From the NCBI RefSeq assembly GCF_023634645.1, contig NZ_JAMKMR010000006.1, positions 124,001 to 188,000 on the forward strand: a stretch of DNA of 64,000 nucleotides, written 5' to 3'. The notes under the pieces are model-generated. The model saw only the letters and a program-made list of their open reading frames with translations. It was not told the DNA's origin and ran no database searches. Position numbers and translations under genes: made by a program. This document shows, piece after piece, positions 19,562 through 28,223 of this stretch (its first letter is position 1; every line of letters begins with the position of its first letter). Origin of the DNA: Vibrio sinus (GTDB lineage Bacteria > Pseudomonadota > Gammaproteobacteria > Enterobacterales > Vibrionaceae).

Positions 19562-21373
19562 ATGGCTATAAAGAACCATAAGAAAATTAGTGTAACACGC
19601 TTATTAACTCCAGTTGTAATAACAATGACCTTGGCAGCCTGCTCTTCCGTGCCAACAGGCAAAGGTGACATCGATATCACTCCCCCTGCTACTGAATCTG
19701 CTCAGACCTATATTATGCGGGCCGATGCAAGCGTTGGTACACTGCAAAATGATTGGTTAATCATGGCGCTGAAGGCATCCATTAAAGCCGATAATAAAGA
19801 TCAAACCAAACTGTTACTAGGCCGACTTTCTAAGCAAAAACTCGACCAGCGTCAGCAAGCAGAAATTGATTTGACCCTAGCCAATCAACTGATTCATGAT
19901 CAGCAATATCAGCAAGCACTCGACAAACTTAACTTTGAGCTATGGTGGAAACTGGATGACGTGCAGTGGAAAGAATACCACGAGTATCGCGCTAAAGCAT
20001 TTACCGGCCTCAATAACTATTTTCAAGCCAGCCGCGAGTTGATCTTATTGTCTGATTACTTACCAGAGTCCGATCAACCAAAGATCGCGCAAGAGGTATG
20101 GCACAACTTAAATCAATATTCTCCGCAAGAAATCACTAAACTGAGTGCAAAACCGAATGAAGATGTCTTAGATGGTTGGCTACAACTCGCGGTCTACATG
20201 AAAACGCTCGCCAACAACATCCCTCAGTTACAAAATACCTTGAAACATTGGTTAGAGGAAAACAGTCACCACCCAGCGGCTAAGTACACGCCAAAAGACA
20301 TTCAAGACATTTTATCGCTGAAGTTTGTTAAACCTGTCCATACTGCCTTGTTGCTACCTTTGACAGGTAAGTTTTCTAAACAAGCCCAGTTAATAAGAGA
20401 CGGTTTCATTTTAGAGATGCTTAATGACAAAGACCGTAACCCCAACGCAACCTTAACCATTGTGGACACCAACAGCGACAATGGCCAAGCGATTGAAGAT
20501 ACGCTGAAAAACAAGAAGATTGATTTTATCGTCGGTCCACTGCTAAAGAGTAATGTCCAGAAGCTTCAGCAACTGCAAGAACAGCTACCAACACCGATAC
20601 CGACACTCGCTTTGAACATTCCTGAGTCGATTGATCCAGGCATCGATACTTGCTACGTTGCCCTTTCACCCGAGCAAGAGGTGGCTCAAGGTGCAAAACA
20701 CCTATTTGAGCTGGGCTATAAATACCCTCTGATACTTGCGCCAAAAGGCAGTTTCGGTGATCGAGTGGTACAAGCATTTGAAAATGAATGGCAAAAATAC
20801 AGCACAGATAAAGTCGCCGTGAGCTTATTCGGTGATAAGCGTGAGCTACAACGAAACATCAATAATGTGTTTGGTTTGCAGTCTAGCCAACAGCGTATTG
20901 CACAAATGGATAGATTAATGGGTATCCCGCTGCAGTCCCAACCACGCAGCCGTAGAGATATCGATGCTGTGTATATTGTTGCCAATAGCAGCCAGTTAAC
21001 TTTGATTAAGCCGTTTATTGAAGTGGCCGTTAACCCAGATGCCAATCCACCTAAATTGTTTGCTACTTCAACCAGCAATAGTGGCGACACAAAATACGAA
21101 GATCTGTCTGGTATCTCTTACAGTGATATTCCAATGATACTGAATCCAAACCCAGCAATTGCTGAGGAAATGAGTAAAATTTGGCCAACCATTACTAACT
21201 CACAAAAGCGCTTACAAGCACTTGGGATGGATGCTTACCAGCTAATGGAGAAGCTGCCACAAATGAAAGTGATTGATGGCTATAGTATTGACGGTGAAAC
21301 AGGCGTACTAAGTATTAACAAACAGTGTGTCGTGCAAAGAAAAGTCGACTGGGCAGTGTATGGGGCTGATTAA
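19562..21373 (+). CDS. lpoA: Penicillin-binding protein activator LpoA (LppC family lipoprotein)
   Basis: LpoA is an outer-membrane lipoprotein that reaches through the periplasm to activate PBP1A. The 603-residue product has a lipoprotein signal ending LAAC with the lipidated Cys at residue 27. A TPR-like N-terminal half (about 45-245) is followed by a periplasmic-binding-protein-like C-terminal half beginning near HTALLLPLTGKFSKQAQLI. It is divergent from rsmI and heads a plus-strand run with yraN, diaA and dolP, the same order as in E. coli. Confidence 0.96.
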   Translation: MAIKNHKKISVTRLLTPVVITMTLAACSSVPTGKGDIDITPPATESAQTYIMRADASVGTLQNDWLIMALKASIKADNKDQTKLLLGRLSKQKLDQRQQAEIDLTLANQLIHDQQYQQALDKLNFELWWKLDDVQWKEYHEYRAKAFTGLNNYFQASRELILLSDYLPESDQPKIAQEVWHNLNQYSPQEITKLSAKPNEDVLDGWLQLAVYMKTLANNIPQLQNTLKHWLEENSHHPAAKYTPKDIQDILSLKFVKPVHTALLLPLTGKFSKQAQLIRDGFILEMLNDKDRNPNATLTIVDTNSDNGQAIEDTLKNKKIDFIVGPLLKSNVQKLQQLQEQLPTPIPTLALNIPESIDPGIDTCYVALSPEQEVAQGAKHLFELGYKYPLILAPKGSFGDRVVQAFENEWQKYSTDKVAVSLFGDKRELQRNINNVFGLQSSQQRIAQMDRLMGIPLQSQPRSRRDIDAVYIVANSSQLTLIKPFIEVAVNPDANPPKLFATSTSNSGDTKYEDLSGISYSDIPMILNPNPAIAEEMSKIWPTITNSQKRLQALGMDAYQLMEKLPQMKVIDGYSIDGETGVLSINKQCVVQRKVDWAVYGAD

Positions 21374-21728
21374 CCGAAAAAACATCGGTTCTAAATACGA
21401 AGCTACTGCGCAAAAATACCTTGTGCAACATGGCCTCCACTTCATCGAGAAGAACTTCTCGGTGAAGTGTGGCGAAATAGATTTAATTATGCGCGAAGGT
21501 GACATCATTGTGTTTGTTGAAGTGAAATATCGAAAAACACAGCAATTTGGTCACGCTGCTGAGAGTGTCACCCGCAATAAAATGAGAAAGCTGGTGAACA
21601 GCGCAAATTTGTGGCTGAATAAACATAATTTAAGCCCCCACTCGACGGATTTTCGATTTGATGTTGTGGCTATTCATCAAAATGGCGATCATATTGAGTG
21701 GATCAAAAATGCAATAACCGAAGGATAA
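21360..21728 (+). CDS. yraN: YraN family protein (UPF0102, nuclease-like fold)
   Basis: A small protein of the UPF0102 family whose exact role is not settled. I choose the ATG at 21360 (MGLINRKNIGSKYEA, 122 residues), the usual family start; the open frame reaches back to 21327. GEIDLIMREGDIIVFVEVKYRK fits a PD-(D/E)XK nuclease core: E and D of GEID, then E-V-K. It overlaps the end of lpoA by 14 bases and is followed 3 bases later by diaA. Confidence 0.9.
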   Translation: MGLINRKNIGSKYEATAQKYLVQHGLHFIEKNFSVKCGEIDLIMREGDIIVFVEVKYRKTQQFGHAAESVTRNKMRKLVNSANLWLNKHNLSPHSTDFRFDVVAIHQNGDHIEWIKNAITEG

Positions 21729-21731
21729 ACG

Positions 21732-22322
21732 ATGCTAGATAGCATTAAAGATAGCTTTAAAGAGAGTATTCAAATTCAAATTGCGGCTGCAGAAGCCCTC
21801 CCAGACGTCATTACTCATGCAGCACAAGCCATGGTAACCAGCTTACTGAATGGCAACAAAGTGCTTTGCTGTGGCAACGGCGGCTCATCATCAAATGCAC
21901 AACAATTTGTCTCCTGCTTATTAAATAAGTTCGAAACCGAGCGCCCTAGCCTACCCGCAATGGCATTGACGGCTGACAATACCACTCTTACTGCTGTTGC
22001 TAACGACTATCACTATGATGAAATATTCTCTAAGCAAGTTCGCGCATTCGGACAAGCGGGAGATATCCTTCTTGCCATTTCTACCAGTGGAAATAGCAAA
22101 AATATCATTAAGGCCATGGAAGCAGCCGTGACTCGTGATATGACTATCATTGCCTTGACCGGAAAAGACGGTGGCGAAATGGCAGGCCTATTAGGAGAAA
22201 ACGACGTAGAAATTCGTATTCCTTCCCACAGGATACCGAGAATACATGAGGTTCACATGGTCACACTTCACTGCCTTTGTGATTTGATCGACCAAGTCTT
22301 GTTCCCTGCACATGAAGAATAA
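21732..22322 (+). CDS. diaA: DnaA initiator-associating protein DiaA (SIS domain)
   Basis: DiaA is a tetrameric SIS-domain protein that binds DnaA and promotes orderly initiation at oriC in E. coli. The 196-residue product has the SIS core: [23 protein letters not shown] at about 45-68, [19 protein letters not shown] and the C-terminal [16 protein letters not shown]. It is related to the GmhA heptose isomerases; the position after yraN and the length favour DiaA over GmhA. It may share an 11-base overlap with dolP. Confidence 0.9.
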   Translation: MLDSIKDSFKESIQIQIAAAEALPDVITHAAQAMVTSLLNGNKVLCCGNGGSSSNAQQFVSCLLNKFETERPSLPAMALTADNTTLTAVANDYHYDEIFSKQVRAFGQAGDILLAISTSGNSKNIIKAMEAAVTRDMTIIALTGKDGGEMAGLLGENDVEIRIPSHRIPRIHEVHMVTLHCLCDLIDQVLFPAHEE

Positions 22323-22911
22323 AGCTATGAAATACCTATACGCAATATTATTAACCCTCGTCGTGCTGTCGACGTCCGGCTGTGTCGGGCTTGTCGCAGG
22401 CGCAGCAACCACTGGCGTACTAGTAGCGACCGACCCTCGCTCTAGCCAGCAAATATGGACAGACGAAAGCATTGAGTTTGAAATTGCGGGTATGAACAAC
22501 AAAGCTCCCTATGCTGGTAATGTAAGAATCGCGTCTAGCAGCTACAATGGCGTTGTAGTGTTGATGGGCCAAGCCAATACCGAACAGTTAAATGAAGATT
22601 TCGAAGCTAAAGTTCGCAAGCTAAAAGGGGTCAAATCCGTTCACAGCGAAGTGCAAATAATGCAGCCACTTGATCTAGCTGGTGTCAGTAACGATAGCTG
22701 GATAACCACTAAAGTAAAATCTGCATTATTGACCAGCAATGACTTAAATGGTCTTAAAATCAAAGTCATTACCGAAAACGGTGAAGTGTTCTTGTTAGGT
22801 TACGTCAATCATAAGCAAGCCGATATTGCGACACAGATTGCTCGTAACATTTCCGGAGTGAAAAGAGTGGTCCAAGCTTTCCAATACAATGATAAAAATG
22901 CGACCAGTTAG
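22312..22911 (+). CDS. dolP: Outer-membrane lipoprotein DolP, two BON domains
   Basis: DolP (YraP) is an outer-membrane lipoprotein that helps keep the outer membrane and the BAM machine sound. The 199-residue product has a lipoprotein signal with LSTSGC (Cys at 24) and two BON domains, about 50-115 and 124-192, each with a VxGVKxV-like ending ([22 protein letters not shown]). The ATG at 22312 overlaps diaA; the ATG at 22327 (MKYLYAILL) gives a shorter signal peptide and is equally plausible. Confidence 0.93.
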   Translation: MKNKAMKYLYAILLTLVVLSTSGCVGLVAGAATTGVLVATDPRSSQQIWTDESIEFEIAGMNNKAPYAGNVRIASSSYNGVVVLMGQANTEQLNEDFEAKVRKLKGVKSVHSEVQIMQPLDLAGVSNDSWITTKVKSALLTSNDLNGLKIKVITENGEVFLLGYVNHKQADIATQIARNISGVKRVVQAFQYNDKNATS

Positions 22912-22935
22912 TCGTTAGTGTCTAACAAGCAAAGA

Positions 22936-22962
22936 AAAAGCAGCATCATGTGCTGCTTTTTT
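22936..22962. terminator. Terminator after dolP, shared with sspB
   Basis: AAAAGCAGCA (22936-22945) pairs with TGCTGCTTTT (22951-22960) and is followed by more T on the plus strand; the preceding A run also allows it to work on the minus strand for sspB. Confidence 0.85.
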
Positions 22963-22987
22963 AATTCTTAAAACCAATAAGAGTAAT

Positions 22988-23482
22988 TTATTTTACCACT
23001 CGCAAGCTCGGTTTGCCTTTCGGTCTAGGTGGTTCATCATCTGGGTCTGACGAAGAAGCTTCTGTCTCTTCTTCAAGACTTGCCACGCTTAATGGAGCAG
23101 GTGTTGTTTGCTGCTCTTCCAGCTCAAAGCCATCTTCTTCTAGCTGCTGTGTATATGCGTCTTCAGGTTCAAACATCGTCCCAGCGCCATTTTCACGAGC
23201 ATAGATAGCTTGTACCGCATAGAGAGGGACAATGACAGAATGCGGCCTTCCACCAAAACGGGCATTGAAAGTAATCGCTTCATTACCCAGCTCTAAATTA
23301 CCTACCGCTCTTGGAACAATATTAAGAATAATTTGACCATCTTGAACAAATTCTAGTGGAACACGAACGCCTGGAAGCGTTGCATCTACCACCAAATGGG
23401 GGGTCAAATCATTATCAACTAGCCAATCATAAAAAGCGCGCAGCATATAAGGTCTGCGCGGAGTCATGTTTGATACGTCCAT
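22988..23482 (-). CDS. sspB: ClpXP protease specificity-enhancing factor SspB
   Basis: SspB binds ssrA-tagged and some other proteins and hands them to ClpXP. The product (164 residues from the ATG at 23482; GTG just before and ATG at 23467 are alternatives) has the folded substrate-binding domain at about 5-115 (RPYMLRAFYDWLVDN, GVRVP, NARFGG). An acidic flexible linker follows, then the C-terminal ClpX-docking peptide PSLRVVK. It starts 10 bases after sspA ends, and the two are probably cotranscribed. Confidence 0.95.
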   Translation of the reverse strand: MDVSNMTPRRPYMLRAFYDWLVDNDLTPHLVVDATLPGVRVPLEFVQDGQIILNIVPRAVGNLELGNEAITFNARFGGRPHSVIVPLYAVQAIYARENGAGTMFEPEDAYTQQLEEDGFELEEQQTTPAPLSVASLEEETEASSSDPDDEPPRPKGKPSLRVVK

Positions 23483-23492
23483 CACCTATCCA

Positions 23493-24128
23493 TTATCGGG
23501 CTAGGCGCATTTCGCGCTCAGCTTCTGTAAGAGATGCTAAGAATGAATCGCGTTCAAATACACGGTTCATGTAGACTTTTAACTCTTTCGAGCCAGGGCC
23601 TACCAACTCGATACCAAGTTGAGGTAAACGCCAAAGCAATGGAGCTAAATAACAGTCGATCAAGCTAAATTCTTCACTCATGAAATACTCGAATTCAGCA
23701 AACACAGGAGCAAGAGTAAGTAAGTCATTTCTAAGCTTATTGCGTGCTGCGTTAGACTCTTCCGCGTTACCACTAACGATTTTATCAGCTAAGGAGTACC
23801 AGTTTTTCTCAATACGATAAATCATTAGACGGCTATTGCCACGTGCCACTGGGTAAACAGGCATCAGTGGCGGGTGAGGGAAACGCTCGTCCAAGTATTC
23901 CATTATGATTTTTGAATCATACAGTGCCAGCTCACGATCAACCAAAGTTGGTACCGACTTATACGGGTTAAGTTCAATGAGTTCTGCTGGAAGATTTGCT
24001 TCATCAACCAGTTCAACTTCAACACTTACGCCTTTCTCGGCCAAAACAATACGTACCTGATGGCTATACATATCAGATGTACTTGAAAATAGAGTCATCA
24101 CAGAACGTTTATTGGCAGCTACAGCCAT
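23493..24128 (-). CDS. sspA: Stringent starvation protein A
   Basis: SspA is a glutathione-S-transferase-like protein that binds RNA polymerase and alters transcription under stress. I choose the ATG at 24128 (MAVAANKRSVMTLFSS, 211 residues), with GGAGG just upstream. The thioredoxin-like N-terminal domain spans about 9-85 (YSHQVRIVLAEKGV, SVPTLVDRELALYDSKIIMEYL), followed by an all-helical C-terminal domain (LIDCYLAPLLWRLPQLG). It is part of a minus-strand pair with sspB and lies about 100 bases after petC. Confidence 0.96.
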   Translation of the reverse strand: MAVAANKRSVMTLFSSTSDMYSHQVRIVLAEKGVSVEVELVDEANLPAELIELNPYKSVPTLVDRELALYDSKIIMEYLDERFPHPPLMPVYPVARGNSRLMIYRIEKNWYSLADKIVSGNAEESNAARNKLRNDLLTLAPVFAEFEYFMSEEFSLIDCYLAPLLWRLPQLGIELVGPGSKELKVYMNRVFERDSFLASLTEAEREMRLAR

Positions 24129-24225
24129 GGAGCCCTCCAGCACTTAAAAGGTATAAAAAATCAATGGAGGCTAAGCCTCCATTGAAAACATAAAATTTGG
24201 ATATTAGCACGGTATGATAGCACAA

Positions 24226-24966
24226 TTAGTGAACATCACGCCAATACTCTTTCTTGAGTAGCACCACAAGAATGGTCAAGATAACTAAGAAGCCCATCAC
24301 CCACCAACCCATGGTATGTCGTTCTAATTTCACCGGATCGCCTGAGTACTCCAAGAAATTCACCAGATCGCGTACTGCACTGTCGTATTCCTCTTGGTTT
24401 AGCTCCCCTGTTCCATCGGTTTCAATGCCAACCACCGTATTGACTTCTTCACCATTGATCACTCTTTTGCCATATATTGGGGTAGGAATACCTTGCAACT
24501 CTTCGAGTACATGAGGCATCCCCACACTAGGGAAGACAATATTGTTGACGCCAAAGGGGCGGCTAGGATCAGCATAAAACGAACGCAAATAGGTGTACAA
24601 CCAGTCGACACCTCTTACCCGTGCCACCAGAGTCAAATCTGGTGGTGGCGCGCCAAACCATTTCGCCGCTGACTTTTCTGGAATCGCGCTGGTCATCAAG
24701 GAGCCAATTTTGGACTCTGGGTTAAACACTAAGTTTTCCTTCATCAAGTCCAGTGGTATACCAAGATCGTTGGCAACTCTTTCATAGCGCTGATATTGAG
24801 TGGCATGGCAGCCAAAACAATAGTTCATAAACAGCTTTGCGCCATTTTGTAGCGAAGCTTTATCAGACAAATCATTGTTTGCCTTGTCTAATGGAACATT
24901 TGCTCCTGCTGCCAGTACGACTGAAGGCAGCAAGGTAACAAACATCACTAAAATCCATTTCCTCAT
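24226..24966 (-). CDS. petC: Ubiquinol-cytochrome c reductase, cytochrome c1 subunit
   Basis: Cytochrome c1 takes electrons from the Rieske centre and passes them to a soluble cytochrome c. The 246-residue product has a signal peptide (1-20, cleaved near VLAAGA), a haem-binding CFGCH at residues 50-54, and a C-terminal anchor helix (about 218-238, WWVMGFLVILTILVVLL). It overlaps petB by 4 bases and is the last gene of petABC. Confidence 0.97.
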   Translation of the reverse strand: MRKWILVMFVTLLPSVVLAAGANVPLDKANNDLSDKASLQNGAKLFMNYCFGCHATQYQRYERVANDLGIPLDLMKENLVFNPESKIGSLMTSAIPEKSAAKWFGAPPPDLTLVARVRGVDWLYTYLRSFYADPSRPFGVNNIVFPSVGMPHVLEELQGIPTPIYGKRVINGEEVNTVVGIETDGTGELNQEEYDSAVRDLVNFLEYSGDPVKLERHTMGWWVMGFLVILTILVVLLKKEYWRDVH

Positions 24967-26231
24967 TTGAACCTCACCCTCTCTGGTAACGGTTTGGTGT
25001 TTTCGTTTTTACTATAGAAATACAGTAATACGAAGAACATGAAATATCCTAAGCTAAATATCTGCGCCATCAACGTATAGGTTGGCGTTGCTGGTAACGC
25101 ACCTAATATACCTAATGCAATGAAACAAATAGTAAACTGAATGATATTGAGTAAATGGAACTTGCTACGATAGCGATATGAACGCACCTTGCAACGGTCT
25201 AACCAAGGCAACAAGAACAACACCACAATGGACGCGCCCATGGCGATCACACCGAGTAACTTATCTGGCACTGCACGTAAAATGGCGTAGAACGGCGTAA
25301 AGTACCAAACGGGTGCGATATGCTCAGGTGTTTTTAGAGGGTTAGCAGCCTCAAAGTTTGGTGGCTCTAGGAAATAGCCCCCCATTTCCGGGTTAAAGAA
25401 CAGCACGTAACAGAATAAGAATAGGAAGCCTGCCACCCCGACTAAATCCTTCACCGTCCCATAAGGATGGAAAGGTATCGAATCAATGATGTCGTATTTC
25501 TTTGAGTAATACTCATGGAATTTAAACTGGGTTTTGTGATCATCTCCTTGGCTTCCTTTTGGTAGCTTAGTATCTATACCATCAGGGTTATTAGAGCCCA
25601 CTTCGTGAAGCGCCAATACATGCAATACAACCAATAAGAGTAAGACAATGGGTAGTGCAATCACATGCAAGGCAAAGAAACGGTTCAACGTAGCGCCGGA
25701 TATAACATAGTCACCACGAATCCATAACGTCAGGTCATCACCGATAACCGGAATAGCACCAAACAAAGAAATGATAACTTGTGCGCCCCAATAGGACATT
25801 TGCCCCCATGGTAGTAGGTAGCCCATAAAGGCTTCTGCCATCAGTACCAAAAATATCAGCATCCCAAACAGCCATAAAAGCTCTCTGGGTTTTTGGTAGG
25901 AGCCATAAATTAGCCCGCGGAACATATGTAAATATACGACAACAAAGAACGCAGAAGCGCCAGTAGAGTGCATATAACGAAGCAACCAACCATAGTCTAC
26001 ATCACGCATGATGTATTCCACAGAGGCAAACGCACCTTCACCAGAAGGTACATAGTTCATCGTTAACCAGATACCCGTTAGTATCTGGTTGACCAACACC
26101 AACATCGCCAATGAACCGAATAAATACCAAAAGTTGAAATTCTTCGGCATTGGATATTCGGATAGGTGCTTTTTATACGCATTCATCGCGGGAAGGCGTT
26201 TTTCCACCCAGTCTAGTAGAGCTTGCATCAT
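24963..26231 (-). CDS. petB: Ubiquinol-cytochrome c reductase, cytochrome b subunit
   Basis: Cytochrome b carries two haems and both quinone sites of the bc1 complex. The 422-residue product has eight or so membrane helices. The haem ligands are in helix B (RYMHSTGASAFFVVVYLHMFRG) and helix D (RFFALHVIALPIVLLLLVVLHVLALH), and the quinol-site PEW-type motif appears as APVWYFTPFYAILR. ATG codons at 26231 and 26228 are both possible; the first overlaps petA by 4 bases. Confidence 0.97.
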   Translation of the reverse strand: MMQALLDWVEKRLPAMNAYKKHLSEYPMPKNFNFWYLFGSLAMLVLVNQILTGIWLTMNYVPSGEGAFASVEYIMRDVDYGWLLRYMHSTGASAFFVVVYLHMFRGLIYGSYQKPRELLWLFGMLIFLVLMAEAFMGYLLPWGQMSYWGAQVIISLFGAIPVIGDDLTLWIRGDYVISGATLNRFFALHVIALPIVLLLLVVLHVLALHEVGSNNPDGIDTKLPKGSQGDDHKTQFKFHEYYSKKYDIIDSIPFHPYGTVKDLVGVAGFLFLFCYVLFFNPEMGGYFLEPPNFEAANPLKTPEHIAPVWYFTPFYAILRAVPDKLLGVIAMGASIVVLFLLPWLDRCKVRSYRYRSKFHLLNIIQFTICFIALGILGALPATPTYTLMAQIFSLGYFMFFVLLYFYSKNENTKPLPERVRFK

Positions 26232-26821
26232 GCTTCTCCCGTTTCATCTACACCGACAATGATCTTGGTTTCACTCAAGTACATATGCTTGGGTACAACC
26301 AAATTTAATGGTGCCGGTACTCCCTGAAAAACACGCCCAGCCATATCGAATTTTGAACCATGGCACGGACAGAAAAAACCAGACTTCACGCCTTTCACTT
26401 GATCACTAAAACTGTCAGGTAAATAAGTGGGTGAACAGCCTAAATGGGTGCAGATACCTACGGCAACAAAATACTCTGGTTTTATCGAACGGTACTCATT
26501 CTGGGCATAGTCAGGCTGCTGTTCCTCCTTAGATTTTGGATCTCTCAACTGACTATCAATATTAGGTAGATTATCAACAACAGAAGCAGAACGCCGAACA
26601 ACCCAAACGGGCTTACCACGCCACTCAACGCGGATCATTTGTCCATCTTCTAGCTTACTGATATCGACTTCGACTGGGGCACCCGCAGCTTTGGCTTTCG
26701 CACTTGGGTTCCATGATTTGATAAAAGGTACGGCAACAGCGACTGCTCCAAGTCCACCAACAACCGCAGTTGTAGCAGTTAAAAAGCGCCTACGTCCGTT
26801 GTTTAAAGGCACATTGCTCAT
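26228..26821 (-). CDS. petA: Ubiquinol-cytochrome c reductase, Rieske iron-sulfur subunit
   Basis: The Rieske protein takes one electron from quinol at the outer face of the inner membrane. I choose the ATG at 26821 (MSNVPLNNGRRRFLTATTAV, 197 residues), preceded by GGAG. The N-terminus has a twin-arginine-like NNGRRRFL followed by a membrane anchor, as expected for Tat-exported Rieske proteins. CTHLGCSP and CPCHGSKFD supply the two Cys and two His cluster ligands. It is the first gene of petABC. Confidence 0.97.
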   Translation of the reverse strand: MSNVPLNNGRRRFLTATTAVVGGLGAVAVAVPFIKSWNPSAKAKAAGAPVEVDISKLEDGQMIRVEWRGKPVWVVRRSASVVDNLPNIDSQLRDPKSKEEQQPDYAQNEYRSIKPEYFVAVGICTHLGCSPTYLPDSFSDQVKGVKSGFFCPCHGSKFDMAGRVFQGVPAPLNLVVPKHMYLSETKIIVGVDETGEA

Positions 26822-27080
26822 CCAAACACTCTCCAAATTGCTCCCTTTGGATTTAATCTTTAATTCCTATTAAAGAGCATGGCTACTAAATTACTAATTA
26901 TTTTGTATCTATTTGGTCGGAAAGCATAATTAAAACCCTACTTTTTGACAAGATAAAGCTACGATTTTGTAACAATTGTGAGGTAGGTCAGACGCAAGGT
27001 CACAAAAGGGATAAAAGGAAAAGAAAGGCGGTTTAAGCGTTGGATGCTGGGGGAATATTTGTAAGAAAAAGAAACAAAAA
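26822..27080. promoter_or_regulatory. Upstream region of petABC
   Basis: With the rpsI terminator next to it, this gap is over 300 bases without a gene. It must hold the petABC promoter. A sequence at 26976-26993, TTGTGAGGTAGGTCAGAC, matches the CRP half-site TGTGA with a 6-base spacer and a 4 of 5 match to TCACA. No clear -10 and -35 pair was found. Short open frames here lack ribosome sites and family resemblance. Confidence 0.35.
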
Positions 27081-27106
27081 AGCCTGGTCGAAAACCAGGC
27101 TTTTGA
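27079..27106 (-). terminator. rplM-rpsI operon terminator
   Basis: On the minus strand AAGCCTGGT pairs with ACCAGGCTT around a 5-base loop (27081-27103), followed by a run of six T. It lies about 50 bases after the rpsI stop. Confidence 0.9.
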
Positions 27107-27156
27107 TACACAATTCAGCAAAAAACTGAAACGTAATCTCAAACAAGTATGAGAGA

Positions 27157-27549
27157 TTAACGCTTAGAGAATTGTGGACGACGACGTGCTTTACGTAGAC
27201 CAACTTTCTTACGTTCAACGCAACGAGCGTCACGAGTAACGTAACCAGCTGCACGTAGAGTAGGACGTAGTGACTCATCGTATTCCATAAGCGCGCGAGT
27301 GATACCGTGACGGATAGCACCAGCTTGACCAGAAATACCACCACCTTTAACAGTGACGTATAGGTCTAATTTTTCAGTTAGTTCAACTAGCTCTAGAGGT
27401 TGCTTAACAACCATACGAGAAGTTGGACGACCGAAGTACTCATCAAGGCTACGCTTGTTGATTACAATGTTGCCGCTGCCTGGTTTAATGAAAACACGTG
27501 CAGCTGAGCTTTTGCGACGGCCAGTGCCGTAGTATTGATTCTCTGCCAT
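27157..27549 (-). CDS. rpsI: 30S ribosomal protein S9
   Basis: S9 lies in the head of the small subunit with its C-terminal tail reaching toward the P-site tRNA. I choose the ATG at 27549 ([20 protein letters not shown], 130 residues), the family start. [32 protein letters not shown] and the C-terminal PQFSKR are characteristic. It follows rplM by 15 bases in the standard L13-S9 operon. Confidence 0.98.
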   Translation of the reverse strand: MAENQYYGTGRRKSSAARVFIKPGSGNIVINKRSLDEYFGRPTSRMVVKQPLELVELTEKLDLYVTVKGGGISGQAGAIRHGITRALMEYDESLRPTLRAAGYVTRDARCVERKKVGLRKARRRPQFSKR

Positions 27550-27564
27550 TTTCGAAATCCCCAA

Positions 27565-27993
27565 TTAGATGTCTAGTACTTGTGGTTGTTGAGCAACATG
27601 GTTGTGCTCAGCGCCAGCGTAAACTTTTAGCTTACGGTACATAGCACGGCCAAGAGGACCACGTGGAAGCATACCTTTAACCGCTAGTTCAAGAGCCATT
27701 TCAGGCTTACGATCGATCAACTTTTCAAAAGTGATTGATTTTAGGCCGCCTGGGAACTCAGTGTGACGGTGGTAAACTTTACCTTTAGCCTTATTACCAG
27801 TAACAGTAACTTTCTCAGCGTTTACTACGATGATGTAATCACCAGTGTCAACGTGAGGAGTATATTCAGCTTTGTGTTTGCCACGTAGGCGAGATGCAAT
27901 TTCACTTGCTAGACGACCAAGAGTTTTACCCTCTGCGTCTACAACGTACCAGTCACGTTTTACAGTTTCTGGTTTAGCAACGAAAGTTTTCAT
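27565..27993 (-). CDS. rplM: 50S ribosomal protein L13
   Basis: L13 is an early-binding protein of the large subunit. The 142-residue product has the normal length. [30 protein letters not shown] and the [20 protein letters not shown] segment are family signatures. In E. coli L13 represses its own operon by binding the leader; a structured leader of about 135 bases is present here too. Confidence 0.98.
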   Translation of the reverse strand: MKTFVAKPETVKRDWYVVDAEGKTLGRLASEIASRLRGKHKAEYTPHVDTGDYIIVVNAEKVTVTGNKAKGKVYHRHTEFPGGLKSITFEKLIDRKPEMALELAVKGMLPRGPLGRAMYRKLKVYAGAEHNHVAQQPQVLDI

Positions 27994-28141
27994 GCTAATA
28001 ATAACCCGTTAATTTAAATTTAAACTTAAAGGAGCATTGCTCCCACTGTCTAAGAGCCCATTCATCACCCCTTCGAGTGGTTGGCACTCTCGGCATTTCT
28101 ATGAAAATATGCCTGCAGTAACGGTGGGTCGCAGGATTATA
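27994..28141 (-). promoter_or_regulatory. rplM promoter and structured leader (candidate L13 autoregulatory site)
   Basis: On the minus strand a perfect TATAAT (28136-28141) lies just downstream of the zapE terminator; the -35 region is poor. The leader that follows can form several hairpins: GGCAT with ATGCC (about 28090-28113), CCACTC with GGGTG (about 28064-28081), and GGAGC with GCTCC at 28031-28043. E. coli L13 is known to control its operon through such a leader; whether these hairpins are the same elements is inference. Confidence 0.5.
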
Positions 28142-28154
28142 GTGAAGTAAGACG

Positions 28155-28194
28155 AAAAAATCACCTTTTTTTACACAAAAAGGCGATTTTTTTC
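28155..28194 (-). terminator. zapE terminator
   Basis: On the minus strand AAAAATCGCCTTTTT pairs with AAAAAGGTGATTTTTT (one mismatch) and is followed by a T run. It ends just before the rplM -10 box. Confidence 0.75.
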
Positions 28195-28223
28195 AGTGAT
28201 AAAAAGTAAAGCTATCAAGAAGC

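Noticed and set aside
26930..27344. Two minus-strand frames of 70 and 103 codons around the rpsI terminator
   Set aside because: They run across the terminator and into rpsI in another frame, without ribosome sites or recognisable domains.
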